A stretch of 64,000 nucleotides of DNA from Gamarada debralockiae (GCA_002803225.1 NXFV01001865.1:1-64000), one strand, 5' to 3'; numbered from the stretch's first letter, positions 21,727 through 34,064 are shown. Numbers and translations: made by a program. The notes: generated by a model from the sequence alone, not told the origin.

Positions 21727-23377
21727 ATGGGAGTAAGCATGAACAAGAAGCGCGAGACAGAGATTCTGATCGTGAGCCGCAAGCCTCCTATTTCGTGTCT
21801 CTATTCAAGAGTGATGCGCTGTCTGGCAGCTTCTATGCTTTTGCTTGGCACGTGCTTGTATCAGGTACCTCCCTTCCACAACATCCTCCGCTCACTCATT
21901 AAACGTGTACAGGGAGCGAAATACACTTCTAACTGGCAACCTCGCAACCCATCATCCCCAAACACAATCGCTCAATTTCAGTCCTGTTCAATCCACAACC
22001 TCCTCTCCACAGGTCTCCCATTCCTAGATCACGCATCACACCTCCCCCTCTCCGAGTTCGTAACGCGCCGCCAACGTCTCGCCACCGCTCTCCTGGCCGA
22101 CAAAATTGATGCATTCATAGTTGAGCCCGGCTACACATTCCAGTATTACGCCAATATATCCCAGAAAGACTGGGAAGTATGGGAGCCAGAGGAACGTCCC
22201 TTCTTAATGGTTGTGCAACCGGAGATTGGTAATGATGGGGATGTGAGAGCTAGGACGAGATTTCTTGCGCCCAGTTTTGAGGTCGAGAGGGCGAGGTTGT
22301 TGGGTATGCCATTCGATGTGGAGAAAGAGGGGAAGTTGGAGTTTGTGGCTTGGGAGGAACACTGGAATCCTTATTCCACGTTACTGGAAGCTTGGAAGTG
22401 GTATGGTGTTGATGGCGATGCGCAGGGGAATGGAAGAAAGCCAAAAACAATGGTTGATGAAGAGATGCGAGATTTCATTCAGAGAGGACTAGGTGAGAAT
22501 GGATTTGAAGTCATTGGACTGGGTGGTGAAGTTGAGAGAGTCAAGCAAACGAAATCGAAAGCGGAGATTGAGATTGTGAGAGCTGTCAATACGGGGACTG
22601 TGGAGGCTGTGAGAGCGATGAGGAATTGCATGTACCCTGGTTTGACGGAGAATGAGGTTATGGAGGTTCTGGATAATACCCTGAAAGCTGCTGGGATGGA
22701 GCCTTTCTTTGATATTGTGCTTTTTGGTATGTCAAATTTCCCCAACGAAGGGCAAGCTAACAAATCCGTAGATGAGAATGCGTCAAATCCACATGGAGGA
22801 ACGAATGGCAGCAAAGTTCTTGAGACAGAGACTTTCGTTCTGATCGATGTCGGGTGGGGATCCTTCTCATTGGTTTTCGTGTGAATACTAACAGATTGAT
22901 AGAGCACATCTATACGGATACTCATCCGATATTTGTCGCACTTTTTTCCCACCATTCTTCCCCAAACAAACATCAGAAGCCGAAGTCCAAGCACTCTCAC
23001 CACTCATCCAACAGAAGCTCAGCGTCTGGGGCACCGTTCTCGAAGCGCAAACGCAGTCTATGCATGCACTCCATGAAGGCAACTCTGCGGCAAGCGTAGA
23101 CATCGCAGCACGCAAGGTTATCAACGACGCAGGGTATGGCGATGCTTTCACTCACCGGGTCGGTCACGGAATCGGGATTAAGGCTCATGAGAGTCCTTAT
23201 TTGAATAAAGGAAACATAAATGTGACTCTGAAGGCTGGTATGACTTTTACTTCAGAGCCAGGAATTTATTTGGTAGATAAGTTTGGAGTGCGGCATGAGG
23301 ATATTTTGCTGGTGAAGGAGAGTGGCGAGCCGGAGGTCTTGACGGGGAGAAGAGCAGTTGGACCTTGGGATCCCTGA
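21727..23377 (+). CDS. Membrane-anchored M24 metallopeptidase (Xaa-Pro aminopeptidase-like)
   Basis: M24 peptidases remove N-terminal residues, often before proline, using two metal ions. Three exons (21727-22726, 22772-22853, 22903-23377; introns 45 and 49 bases) give 518 residues. A single hydrophobic segment (CLAASMLLLGTCLYQV) near residue 35 suggests a type II signal anchor, placing the catalytic domain in the secretory lumen. A creatinase N-domain (FVTRRQRLATALLADKIDAF, VEPGYTFQYYANIS) precedes the pita-bread fold. The metal ligands appear in order: D in LIDVGAHLYGYSSDICRTF (both Asp), H in THRVGHGIG, E in TFTSEPGIYL and E in GVRHEDIL. An upstream exon from ATG 21629 is possible. It is distinct from the second M24 gene at 57722, which is cytosolic or mitochondrial. 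Confidence 0.88.
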
Positions 23378-24262
23378 GAAGAGCAAAGTAGAATAGTAGA
23401 AACTTTCCGACACTACACTCAAAAGTCTCTCATAATAGGGAAAGGGTCGTTGACCTTGCAGGAGTGATGTAGTCGGTGCTGCCCAGAGGCTCTTCGCCAC
23501 CTGACAACTCACCGAAGCGGGAATTCCCGATTCGATGGGTAACCCGACCTTGCCGGCTCGAGCTATCAGCCTTAAACTCTTCCCAGACACCGACTTCGTG
23601 GCAAGGCGATAGGGAATTCCGTAATGACAAGGCAGCATAGCATCGCACCAAAACTTGGTGTTGTGGCAGTGCGTTGTTTGGCTGAAAAGGAAGCGAATCC
23701 TGCAAGCGAGTGAAGCCTTGTGTCCCGTAAAATTCAACGCATCGCGTGTCCAAACATAGGCCGCCAAAACACGTCAGAAATGCATCGACCGCATATCCAA
23801 GGCTGCGATTGGAGGCAGTGTCACCCTGTTCGGACGCTCTTTGGTTGATGCGGCTGAAAAAACAACCCCCAAAGTTTTCGACCTGCCCAGTCGTCCTCAA
23901 CCTGGTGGTCGCCATGTCTCGTGCAATCCAGAACGAGGCTTTCCTATGGTTGAAGCTTATGCATGCCAACAGGGTCTGCCCACCACCCAGTTCGATGGCT
24001 TGCGATACAACCTGATTCCACAGCGAAACACGGCAAAGCGGAGGCTCTGCTGCCTGTAGCTGAGGAGCTGTGAGGGTTCTTTCGCCAGAATGACTGAATC
24101 ACTGATGACTCGCAAGGCTGCGACTGCATAAGCCAACATAGTCCGAGTACGCCGCGAGATGACTCGTTTCTAAACACATATCATCGAGGTCGTGATTCTT
24201 TGCTATACGGCCTCCAAAGCTTTTTCTATTATCATTAATCGTGGTATCTAGTCGTCGCGACA
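23378..24262. other. Intergenic, no supported gene
   Basis: Long open frames occur on both strands (for example 23430-23969 minus, 179 codons), but they overlap each other in antisense, show no domain and have no splice context. The last 60 bases are the calpain leader. Confidence 0.45.
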
Positions 24263-27200
24263 ATGTCTTCCGACGATGATTCCAGCGGGTCGGACGACAG
24301 CAGAAACAACACCCGCTCAAGACCACCACCTCCGCCTCCGCCATTCTCAGGCAAATCGAAATCGAAAAAGAAGAAGAAGCTTCCACCTCAAGAAACCATC
24401 AATAAAATATGGTCGCGTTTCTCTGCGTCGAAGTTCAGCAAAGCGACAGTAATCCTTCCCTTCGCAACGAGTGCCCCACTCGACCCCATCAAAGTCCCAA
24501 CATCGAACCCTCCACCGAACAACCTCCTGGTCTCCGAAGACTTCGAAAGAGCAGTACAAGAATGCAGGACCAAGGTGAGGAAACTCATAAAGGAGTGCAA
24601 ACGAGTGAATATGCGATATCGTGACCCTTCATTCGATATCGATTGGGATTTGAAATGGGAGAAGGGATATTGTCTCAACGGGCTTGCCGAGAGCAAATTT
24701 GAGATAAACGGCCGTGCGTTTGCGAATCCAACTTCGAATGTGCCGAAAGCTGTCAAGAGGGTGCATGAGATTTATGATGATCCGACGTTCTTGAAAGAGA
24801 AGGTGTCGCCTGCCGACGTAAAACAGGGCTCTTTGGGTGATTGCTGGTTGATGGCTAGTTTGACTGCGCTGGCGAATATGGAAGTTGGGATCCAGCGTAT
24901 TTGTGTGGAGTACGATACAAGCAAGTCTACCCCTTCTACTTTGAACGAATTTGATGCTAATTGTATTCAGAGATTGGAATCTACGGATTCGTGTTTCACA
25001 GAGGTAAGCGAAGCTTGAGAGCAGCTCTTCTACCTCCACAAGCTTCGAGGCACCTTCAAATCTGGATATCATTAGTCGAGTTGGCTTGATGCGTTCACGA
25101 GATTGCCAGAGATTAGTAGATCCCTCATTTCGCCAAACGCAGTCCCTCAGAAGTTATCATCATCATCAAATCTCTTTCGATTATTGGATCAATTTGGCCA
25201 AATCTATATATATCGTATATTGCACATGCTAATTTCGTAGACGGCGAATGGATCATCTCTATCATTGATGACAAGTTGTATCTCAAATCGCCAGACTGGG
25301 ACTCTCCATCAGTCCAACGTCACTTGCTGGAGCAAACCGATCGAGAAGATGTCGAAAGAGAGTACCGAAAGACCTACCAAACCGGCTCACAAGCTCTCTT
25401 CTTCGCACACTGCCGAGATCAAAATGAGACCTGGCTACCGCTTCTCGAGAAGGCCTACGCCAAAGCTCATGGTGATTATGCGGCCTTATCAGGCGGATGG
25501 ATTGGGTAAGAATTATTCTCCCCTATGAACAGATCGGAAAACTGACATTTGGCAGTGAGGGTGTTGAAGATCTCACAGGCGGAGTAACGACCGAACTCTT
25601 GACCTCGGATATCCTGGACATCGACGAATTCTGGAATAACGAGATTATGAAAGTAAACAAGGAATTCCTCTTCGGCTGTTCGACTGGTCTCCTTGACGGT
25701 GGATATGGTACTAGAGATGGTATCTCCGAAGGTCATGCGTATGTCATCATGGAAGCTCGAGAGCTGTCAAGTGGGCAGCGACTTCTCAAACTTCGGTAGG
25801 CCCCTTCCAAAGTCTTCTTTCCGTTTGAAAAATACTTATAAACCCAGGAATCCATGGGGTAAAGGCAAAAAAGGCAACTGGGAGGGTGCCTGGTCCGACG
25901 GCAGCAAGGAATTCACACCTGAAGCCCAACAAGAACTGAACCACAAATTTGGGAACGACTCCGTCTTTTGGATCTCTTATCAAGATCTACTTCGCAAATA
26001 TCAACATTTCGATCGCACACGCTTGTTTATGGATTCTCCGGACTGGCGTTTGACGCAGAAATGGATCAGTGTTGAGGTTCCTTGGAAAGCCGAATTTGAG
26101 CAGAAGTTCCGAATCGTGCTGAAGAAAGAATCCCCCGTTGTGCTTGTTCTAAGCCAACTTGATGATCGCTACTTCGATGGTCTGCAGGGACAGTACAGTT
26201 TCAGGCTGCAGTTCCGATTACATGAAGTCGACTCCCCAGGAGAAGAAGATTACATTGTGCGAAGTCATGGCAACTACCTGATGGAGCGCAGTGTGGTCAC
26301 TGAACTGAAGAGTCTGAAGGCTGGTACATATTCCGTGTTTATCATGGTGGTAGCCGATCGGGATACAAGCGCACCGTCCGTGGAGGATGTAGTGAAAGCG
26401 CAGTGCCGACGCAAAACTGACAACGACAAACTGGCTCAAGTGGGCGCGGCCTACGATCTAGCTCATAGCAAAGGTGCCAAGTACATGGAATCCCAAGCAG
26501 CCATTCGAAGGGCAAGGGAGAAGGCCAAAGCTAGAGAGACACGGATTGCGACCCGTAGAAAGAACTGGGAGAAACGACATCTCAGTCGCGAAATCGTACG
26601 GAAACAAGATAAGAAGAATCGCGAGAAGCGTGAACGAAAAGAAGCTAAAGACGAAGCGGAAGAAAAGGAGGAGGAAGAGAGGGAGCCTAAGGATAAAGCT
26701 GTTCAAACAGAGGATGTGAAAGAAGTCACATTCGAGAAAGAGGATAAGGGCGTCCAAACCGAGGACCCGCCAGCACCAGAGCCAGAGAAACTCGAAACCC
26801 TGCCTATGGACGAGAATGACAAAGCCGTACAAGTACAAATCGAAGACTTCTCCGGCTCTACAACCTCCTCGCAAGGCACACCGTCAACGCCCAAATCTAG
26901 CTCCGTCTGCTCACCACCCGTGCACATAATCCGAGTTCCGATGCACCACGGTCCTCCCCCGCCCCCGCCACCAGGATTCATTCCCAACCAGCGCAAAAAC
27001 TCATCTTCCCCACAACCCCGCTATTCCCGGCAGCCCTCTCAACGCGTACAGGCATACATCACATCCGATGGCGAATCATCCGCAAGTCCGATCTCTGATT
27101 TCGATAATCTGTATAACAGCGATGATGATGAAGCTTCGAAAGCCAGACAGACGACTGCTGGTGAGAGTTCCAAGCAGAAGAAGGGGAGCGATGATGAGGA

Positions 27201-27669
27201 TGAGCCTGAGCCGTGGAATGCGGTTTGTATCGTAGGCTTTAGGGTTTATAGTAAGGATGAGGGGCTGGAGGTTAAGATTTATGAGGAGGGTGAGGATGAT
27301 GAGGTAACTGTCAAGGAGCTGGACAAGATTGAAGTAGAGGCAGGAACGGATGCTGATGACGAGGGGGGCGAGGTGAAGAAGGCAAAATCGTCTGCGGTAC
27401 CTGAGGAAGTGAAAGACGGCCCGGCTGTGGAGGGGAAGGAGAAGGATTCTACAAGCAAGACGAAAAGCAACGAGCCAGCACTTCCAATTCGGGCAAAGGA
27501 AACCGATGAAGCCGTCCTCGTTGACGGCGAGAAGAAAGCACACAGCGAGGAAAGCACACCCTCTGGTGACAGCAAGGCAACCGCGTCTGAGACGAATGTG
27601 GAAGCTCCCAATGACAAAGCCCTTAATTCCGAAGCGAAAGACGAGGTCGATCCTTCTGTTCAACTTTAA
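24263..27669 (+). CDS. Calpain-family cysteine protease
   Basis: Calpains are intracellular, usually Ca2+-regulated cysteine proteases that make limited cuts. Five exons (24263-24920, 24971-25003, 25241-25505, 25556-25795, 25848-27669) give 1005 residues. The N-terminus is disordered and poly-Pro/poly-Lys. The calpain core holds the full triad: Cys194 in QGSLGDCWLM, His379 in SEGHAYVIM and Asn400 in RNPWGKG. A C2-like domain III follows (about residues 450-590; SPVVLVLSQLDDRYF, YSVFIMVVADRDT). Then come a Lys/Glu-rich coiled-coil-like stretch and a long acidic Ser/Pro-rich tail with three repeats of the type KAVQTED/KGVQTED/KAVQVQIED. It is not PalB/Rim13-like in layout as far as I can see. 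Intron 1 begins with GC rather than GT, exon 2 is only 33 bases, and intron 2 is unusually long (237 bases). Confidence 0.92.
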
Positions 27670-28423
27670 CGACATGACGGGCGTTTCAGGGTTATATATT
27701 GGTATTCTTATATATAGGGCGACGTCCTGGATATGCTACTCAATTTATGGACGGAATATGGACGGAATATACGCCCCTCTCTTGGATGGAAGGGGCAGGT
27801 AATGATGTTGATGTATGTTGAGAATGGATGTTTATATGAGATACGAGTATATGATTATAGGAATATTTTCTGCGTTATTAAATTTTTGAAATATGTTTTA
27901 ATGCTCGTCGGTCTGAAGTCTAGTTTGGAAGTGTTTTACTTTGCCGTTCATTCAATTCGTTTCAAAACCAGGAGCATGTGCTTTACAATCCGATATAAGA
28001 ACAATCTCCCACAATCTTCTCAGTTAAAAGGTTGGGGAGATAGAAGTTTAATGTTTGACGGATTTAATGTTCCTTGCTTGTGTAGAATGGACCGCCGCCG
28101 AATTACAGAACAGACTAGGGACTGAACAATTCAGTTGGTACAGTACAACTTACATCACGCGATGATTTTATTGGCATCAAAACCGCCTCCCGCCAGATTG
28201 TTTACATTCTAAAATCCTTGGCGAAAACAAACACCAAAAAAAGAGGCATCATACATCGAAAAAGCCGACATATTGAGAAGCAAAGAGAGATTCATCGAAG
28301 CTCAGCGCTCCTACAGAGTGGTCTTACTACGAACAAACATATCTTCTCCAGAGAAGAGAGACTGAAGACACTGGCGGCTGTCATGGTGGTAATAGATGAG
28401 CAGAATTGTATCGCTCGCAAGCG
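27670..28423. other. Intergenic, AT-rich, nothing recognised
   Basis: This is the 3' flank of the calpain gene with tandem-like TATGGACGGAA copies near 27747-27770. No gene is supported. Confidence 0.5.
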
Positions 28424-29754
28424 ATGAGAAGAAGAAGCCCACTGGTGGTAAAAGTAGAAGGGGGAAACCACACCGTCGTATCAAGCTTTGACTGCCATAG
28501 TAGGTTCATGAGCAGGACGGCCAACGTTCCTATGAATACATGTCTACAGGTGTTGATGACGAATATTATCATTTTGCATTGGCCAGCTCTTTGCGCAGAC
28601 AGAACTCATACCAAATGGAATCTATACAGCGATGGCCAATGTTCACCAAATTCCTTGCACTGTGACCTCGCGGACCACCCCATACACGGCGAATGCCTAT
28701 CTACAGGTCAACTTATCTACAATATGGGGTTTTCGTATGAAGGTGTGAAGGTTACTGAAGGACGGAAAGCAACCCAGAGCCCAGTTCCTATTTTTGACAC
28801 ACCGGATATCCTTGTTGAGAGCAGCCTTCCTGGAAGCCTCAAGACTGTTCCAACCATGTATAGTGAGTTATTCGGGGAGCAGAATGATTTCTTTAAAGGA
28901 CAGTTATGAGTTAGGGCTCATGTTCCATGTCTCAGGAGCCTAGTCTTTCAAACGGAGTGAGCAATTACTTATCGCCCAATCCTCCAGGCTATCATCCAGG
29001 ACACGTACCAGCTCAAGAATCGCTCTGAAGAGGTGCCTCGGACGTCATGGCAGAACATGCCGGGGAAATCAACTGAGCTACACTTGCTTCCACGCCAGCC
29101 CAGTGCAAAGAAGAATTAAAGGTCAAACCTTTATGCGATTACAGGGGGTTCCGGGGATTCCGATCAGAACGATCAGTATCCCTTTCGATGCATGCTACAA
29201 CATCACCGAACCTTACCTTATTATCACGAACCAGGCGTCTGCCCAGACGGAACTCACGCTAAGTTAGCTATATACGATCATGATAAATGTAGCTCTATGA
29301 TCATTAACACACAAATTCACGACAACATGACTGGTTCGTGTCTTCAGATCAATTTTGCTTACAGATTCGGTTGGTTAGAAGTTAAAAGTCTAAAGGCTCT
29401 TTGCAAGGTCTCTCCAGAATATGAGCAGTCCCTAGCCCGAAACGCATCGATCAAACTCTTTGCCGCTGCAACGAAACCTATACAGCCTGAAAGGGACGAG
29501 GGCTGCACAGGAACGGACTATAACAACGTCTCCCTTCCAGCCGATACCTGCCTTTCAGGAGACTACTATCTCAGTGATAATCACTGAACGCCCCGTCTGT
29601 GCCGACAGGCAACACCCCGCAATGATCTACTACCAGGCTCGCGGCTGCTTTGGAGAGACCCAATACAGTGAGGGCTGGGGATATGCGATTAGTGGATCAA
29701 GTAGCTGTTTGTGGAAGTATTATGACTACCTCAACCTCGATACTGGTCTATGAT
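28424..29754 (+). pseudogene. Decayed array of three cysteine-rich modules (unknown family)
   Basis: I do not recognise the family. Three copies of one module can be read. Copy 1: VPMNTCLQ..., then LCADRTHTKWNLYSDGQC and GECLSTGQ (28540-28740). Copy 2: IPFDACYN..., then VCPDGTHAKLAIYDHDKC, GSCLQINFAYRFGWLEVKSL and a later Cys (29170-29420). Copy 3: LPADTCLS..., then RPVCADRQHPAMIYYQARGC (29540-29670). The shared pattern is [LIV]P-x-[DN]-x-C, about 18 residues, P-x-C-x-D-x-T-H-A-K, about 8 residues, C, then CL and an aromatic/VK segment. In copies 2 and 3 the first Cys and the CADG block lie in different frames. The ATG at 28424 is only a guess and no signal peptide is clear. It may be the relic of a secreted repeat protein. 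Confidence 0.5.
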
Positions 29755-30926
29755 CTGGTGCTGCGGATTTACGCCAGTACGACTTTTCAAACAAGGAGCC
29801 AAATTTCACCAAGCCAAAAATCAAAAGTCAAATACGTCAAGCACTACAACCCGATGTTCCGAGTCATTGACTTGAACCCTCACAACTCTGGCTTTCATGA
29901 AGGAAGGCGTCGCCCCTATCATGGCGTAGTTCAACGCCGAGATCGACACTCTGTCACTCTCTATGCCGGACCCATGCGTCAGCAAAGATAGCCCTGAAGA
30001 ATGACGCTATTGACCACTTGACGATCGCGGCAGCTTGGCACAAGATCCGCTTCGTTACATTTGACGCGCGGGAATGGGCGATGGCCGGACACGATTATTG
30101 GGGACCAGAATTTCCTTGTCTCGTCCTAATGATTAAGAAGATCACGACGGCCAAGGGCGAGATCAGGCGAACAAGATTGAAGCAGAAGGGCTCTTATGCG
30201 GGAGAAATCACATTTGGCGAGGAGGTCAAGGAAGCACACCGTGGATGGACAGTGAGGGGTAGTTGGGAGGAGGTGCAGGAACGCGCACCCGAGGAAATTG
30301 GTCGGAGCATGCCAGAGTTGAAACTCAAGCTGCTGCGGAGAGGAAACCGTGCATACCGGGGAAAAGGCATTTAAATATGCCAGGGTCCAATTTACTCTCA
30401 TGGGTTGGTGACATATCCTTTATGATGCTAGTGGGAATTTGCGGAGGAGTTGAACTACAGAGAGAATCAGAGCAAGGCCACGGCGATGAATTATGATGTG
30501 GTCTTAAAAGTTTTCTGCAAATCTTGTCCTGGAATGCGCAGATCCTCAAGCCTTGCTTTCTGGAGCAAACCAACATTTAACTTGAAGCTGTCAATTGCAC
30601 CCCATGGTAATCATTTACAATGGAGAAACAAACTGACAAGAATTTTCAGATCCCAAAAAAGCTCGGAGGCTACGAATGATGGACAACTTGTCGCATGGCT
30701 GCGGACAAACTGTCGAGATTTGAGCAGGTTGTCGTCGAGTAGAACATCATAAGGAAGAGTGTAGTGAGAACGAGCACTCGCAAGTAAGATTCTCACTTCC
30801 ACATATTGAGAAAAGCCCATGAAACACATGCGAATTCATAAACTTTCATTCCTTCAAATGGCTCCAGTGATTGGCAGATCCACCAAGCAAATGTTCCAAA
30901 CCAAACTCCGTCCCTCCGCGGAAAGC
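29755..30926. other. Open frames without recognisable product
   Basis: From about 29900 to 30374 the plus strand has coding-like but interrupted reading (AAWHKIRFVTFDAREWAMAG, then EEVKEAHRGWTVRGSWEEVQ) with stops near 29925 and 29998-30010 and no good ATG. It may be a remnant. I see nothing from 30375 to 30926. Confidence 0.35.
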
Positions 30927-31462
30927 TCACATCTTCTCTCCCTGTATCGTAGCCACAACCTTCCGCTGATGCTTACTCGCCCTGAACTCCAAATACCAAA
31001 TGCCCTGCCACGTTCCTGTTGCCAATTTGCCGTCTTTAATCGGTATCGTGACAGATGCCCCGATTAGGGCGCTTTTGATATGTGCCTGCAATCCGTCAGC
31101 ACCTCTCCCCAAACAACCCTCCTCCCAATCCTCATCTCACCCAGCACACCCCACCATATAACTCAAGGACAGGAGCTAATACGTACGGGCATATCATCCA
31201 ACCCTTCCGCCGAATGCCTATATAAATCACCCTTCCTATCCTCCGGCGCAATCCTATCCAACGCATCACTCATATCCTCCCTAACATCCTCATCCCAATT
31301 CTCGTTCAGACTCAACGCACAACTCGTATGTTGTATAAACAAATTTAGCAGCCCGATTTTGTAGGTTTTGATCTCCGGGAGCTCGCGTACTATTGTGTCT
31401 GTTATGAGGTAGCTGCCCCGGGATTTGGAAGGCAGTGTGAGGGATTTTTGGAACCACGACAT
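30927..31462 (-). CDS. YjbQ/UPF0047-family protein
   Basis: UPF0047 (YjbQ) proteins are small trimeric proteins; bacterial members have been linked to thiamine-phosphate synthase side activity, but the eukaryotic role is unsettled. Two exons (31187-31462 and 30927-31085; intron 101 bases) give 144 residues, close to the usual 135-145. The hallmarks are FIQHTSCALSLNENWDEDVR, the His-bearing YRHSAEGLDDMPAHIKS, and GTWQGIWYLEFRASKHQRKV near the end. The conserved His residues at a putative metal site are all present. The Met at 31462 starts the conserved fold. However, the frame stays open upstream through a plausible intron to an ATG at 31732 that would add a hydrophobic N-terminus (see findings). 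Confidence 0.9.
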
Positions 31463-32339
31463 ACTGTCGATGGGGGGAGGGTGGTACGGGGAGGGGTGAT
31501 TGGGGTGCGATTGGTGGTGTGAATGCGTGGGAGAGGGGTGCGGGATGTACGTTGAGGGCGTTATGAGGGCGAGGGGAATTGTCCAGCTTGGAACATGTTA
31601 GCAGAGCAAAGTCATTGAGCGCATGTGGACGTACAGTAGATGGAAGAGACCTGGAAAGAGTGATACGAGGAGAAGGCTCAGCAGGAGGACGATTGTAGTG
31701 AGCGATGTCGCTGTCGAGTTGGTGGGTGGCATTTATTTGTGGGTTGATAGTTTTTTGGCGGAGGTGGGGTTCAACGTCATAGGAGGCGAGGGATGTGGGG
31801 TAGGTAGCTTAGAACTCTCCTTGAGAAGGGATTGATAATTTAGTTATACCTTCAAAATTATCTCATGGAGGATTCTTCGTGATCCGACGAGAATTGGGCT
31901 GGTTGCACTACTTGATGTAAATTGTACTGAAGCCACGCAATGCTCATTGCTCAGCTCCCTGATCCAGGCAACAAGCTCGAAGAGGACACGTTCTAAGATC
32001 ACAACTGTGTCTCTGGGCTCCAGGGCTCATGATATCTCAGCTTTCACATGGAGAGACCCTCAACTCATGGAAAGCCTTTGCTAAATCTATGCTAAGGAGC
32101 TAGAGCATGGTAATCGCAACCCGGAAGAGAATTGCTGTCATATTCCTCATCAAGATGCTCCTATGAATGCTCTAAATTCCATGATGTTCAACCACCCGTG
32201 CCAAATTGACCCTTGCCCAAAAGAAAAGCAAGTTGCCTTATCATAAAGGCATTCCCAGCGAATACAAGTCTGTGCTCCTCACTGCCGTGCGCCTTCTTGC
32301 AAACGCTACTGCTATCAGATAGATTCTGGATATCCCCAA
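31463..32339. other. Intergenic; possible upstream exon of YjbQ gene
   Basis: The part from 31463 to 31732 may be transcribed as a 5' extension of the YjbQ gene. From 31733 to 32339 I see no gene. Confidence 0.4.
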
Positions 32340-34064
32340 TTACCAGCCATTGGTTTTCTTGGACGATCCACCACCATTAGCCCAAGAATTATTACTTCCA
32401 CCGCCACCGCCGCCAGAGTTCTTTCCACTATCCCACGCGTTACCAGATCCGGAGTTGTTTGTGTTGCTCGAGTTCCATCCTCCGGAGTCGTTACCGCCTC
32501 CACCGGAGTTATTCTGAGTGGTCTGAGCCGCATTCATGTTTCCCCACGAAGCTGGTGCATCGGGCTTTCCCCATTTGTCTGAATCTCCTCCTCCGGCATT
32601 GTTGTTATACTGATCATTTCCCCAGCCTGACGATCCTCCACCGCTATCGTTGTCATAAGACTGCTGGTTATCATTAGAGGTGTCTCCACCACCCCACGCC
32701 GGAGCACTATCATTGTTATTGGAATCGTCGTTATTTTCGCCCCACGCGTTGTTGTTAGAAGTATCATTGGGGTTTTGATTGTCTCCACCCCATGAGTTGG
32801 AATTATCATTGCCGTTGTTCCACGAACCGCCATTCGACGCCTGATTGTTGTTTCCACCGCCAGGAGAGTTCTTCTGACCAGAAGCTGGATTATCGTTTCC
32901 TCCCCAGCCCGAAGAATTGTTGTTAATCTGGCTATTACCATTTTCATTCCATTGAGAGCCTGAGTTTTGATTACCGTTGTTATTGTTATCATTCGACTCA
33001 TTCCAAGCACCAGGCATGTTCTTAGGAGAACTGCTCTGCTGCTGCTGGTTGGGATTCGCTTGCTTTGCGGTGGGAGAGCTGCGATGCTGATGAGGAGATA
33101 GTCGATGAGGATTGTTTGGAAAGGGGATGCCCATCATTGGAGGAGGCCCACCAAATTGACCTGGGTGAGGAGGAAATGTACCAAGCGGCATCTGGTTCAT
33201 AGATGAGGGAACGAGGGTAGCGTAAGGATTGCCGTAGACTGGGCCATGGTAGACACGAAGGACACCTGTCTTGCTGTCGAAGAATGCGTTTGGACGTGGA
33301 TCGCTGGGACATTCGACGACGTCCTCTCTGAGTACGACATCCGCCCTTTTAGAAATCAGTAATTGCTCATTATGTTTGAACAATTGACCAGGTACTCACC
33401 GAGAGGGTTGAATAATTCGGCCTACCATGTTTCTCGTGAGATCGGGATTTGAAGGTGAGATATTCCGCCTTTTATTGCTCGCGTTGGGCCGATTCTGATT
33501 TTGATATTGTTGACCGGTAGATTGCTGACCGTCTTGATTGCTGAATGGCTTTGGATGATTCTGGTTCTGCTTTTGTTGGCCGTTAGATTGATTGGAGTTG
33601 TGGTTCGTTGAGTTCGCTTGAGGGTTATTGTTTTGGCCTTGTTGCTTCTGGTTCTGTCCGCCGCCCTTTTGTTTCTCCTTCGTCGGCTTGGTCTCGGAGT
33701 TGGACTTTGAATCGTTGTTTTTGGGTGAATCGTTCGACTTGTTGTTGCCCTTGCAATAGGCGCACTCTGCGACAGACGACTCCTCACCACTGGCGTCTGA
33801 TTGCTTGTCTTTGCCACGCTCCTTTTTCATCGCAGACTTTTTCCTCTCATGCGCCTTCCCACCATCCTTCGCGTCTGAAGATTTCTTGGTATCGTCCTTG
33901 AATCTCACCTTCTTCGCTGTAAACGAACTGTCATCAGACGATGTGTCTGGCAAGTATTCTGAATCGCTGGTCTCAATGTGCACAATGACCTTGCGGTTCC
34001 TATAGGGTGATCTTGAACGGCGACGAGGAGGCTTTGGAAGGGATTTGCCCAGAACCCATTCCAT
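32340..34064 (-). CDS. Asn/Gly/Gln-rich intrinsically disordered protein
   Basis: I do not recognise a family. Two exons (33400-34064 and 32340-33345; intron 54 bases) give 556 residues. Residues 1-60 are basic with an SR-like RRRSRSPYRNRKV, followed by acidic/Ser-rich and Lys-rich segments with one CAYCKG. A Gln/Asn-rich stretch precedes the only ordered-looking part (DVVLREDVVECPSDPRPNAF, FDSKTGVLRVYHGPVYGNPY). The last 250 residues are a low-complexity Asn/Gly/Ser/Trp region with repeated WGG, SWNNG, AWGE and GWG units. Such GW/N-rich tails can drive condensates or prion-like assembly; that is inference. The ATG at 34064 is the first in frame, but an AG acceptor at about 34085 leaves room for an upstream exon. 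Confidence 0.75.

Noticed and set aside
23430..23969. 179-codon minus-strand open frame between the M24 and calpain genes
   Set aside because: It overlaps other open frames in antisense, has no domain, signal or splice context, and its composition looks like non-coding GC-balanced DNA.
26458..27675. Long hydrophobic minus-strand frames opposite the calpain tail
   Set aside because: They are antisense shadows of Lys/Glu-rich coding sequence, which reads as Phe/Leu-rich on the other strand.
33608..34005. Cys/Ser-rich plus-strand frames
   Set aside because: Antisense of the Asn-rich protein gene, whose spliced frame and composition are much more convincing.
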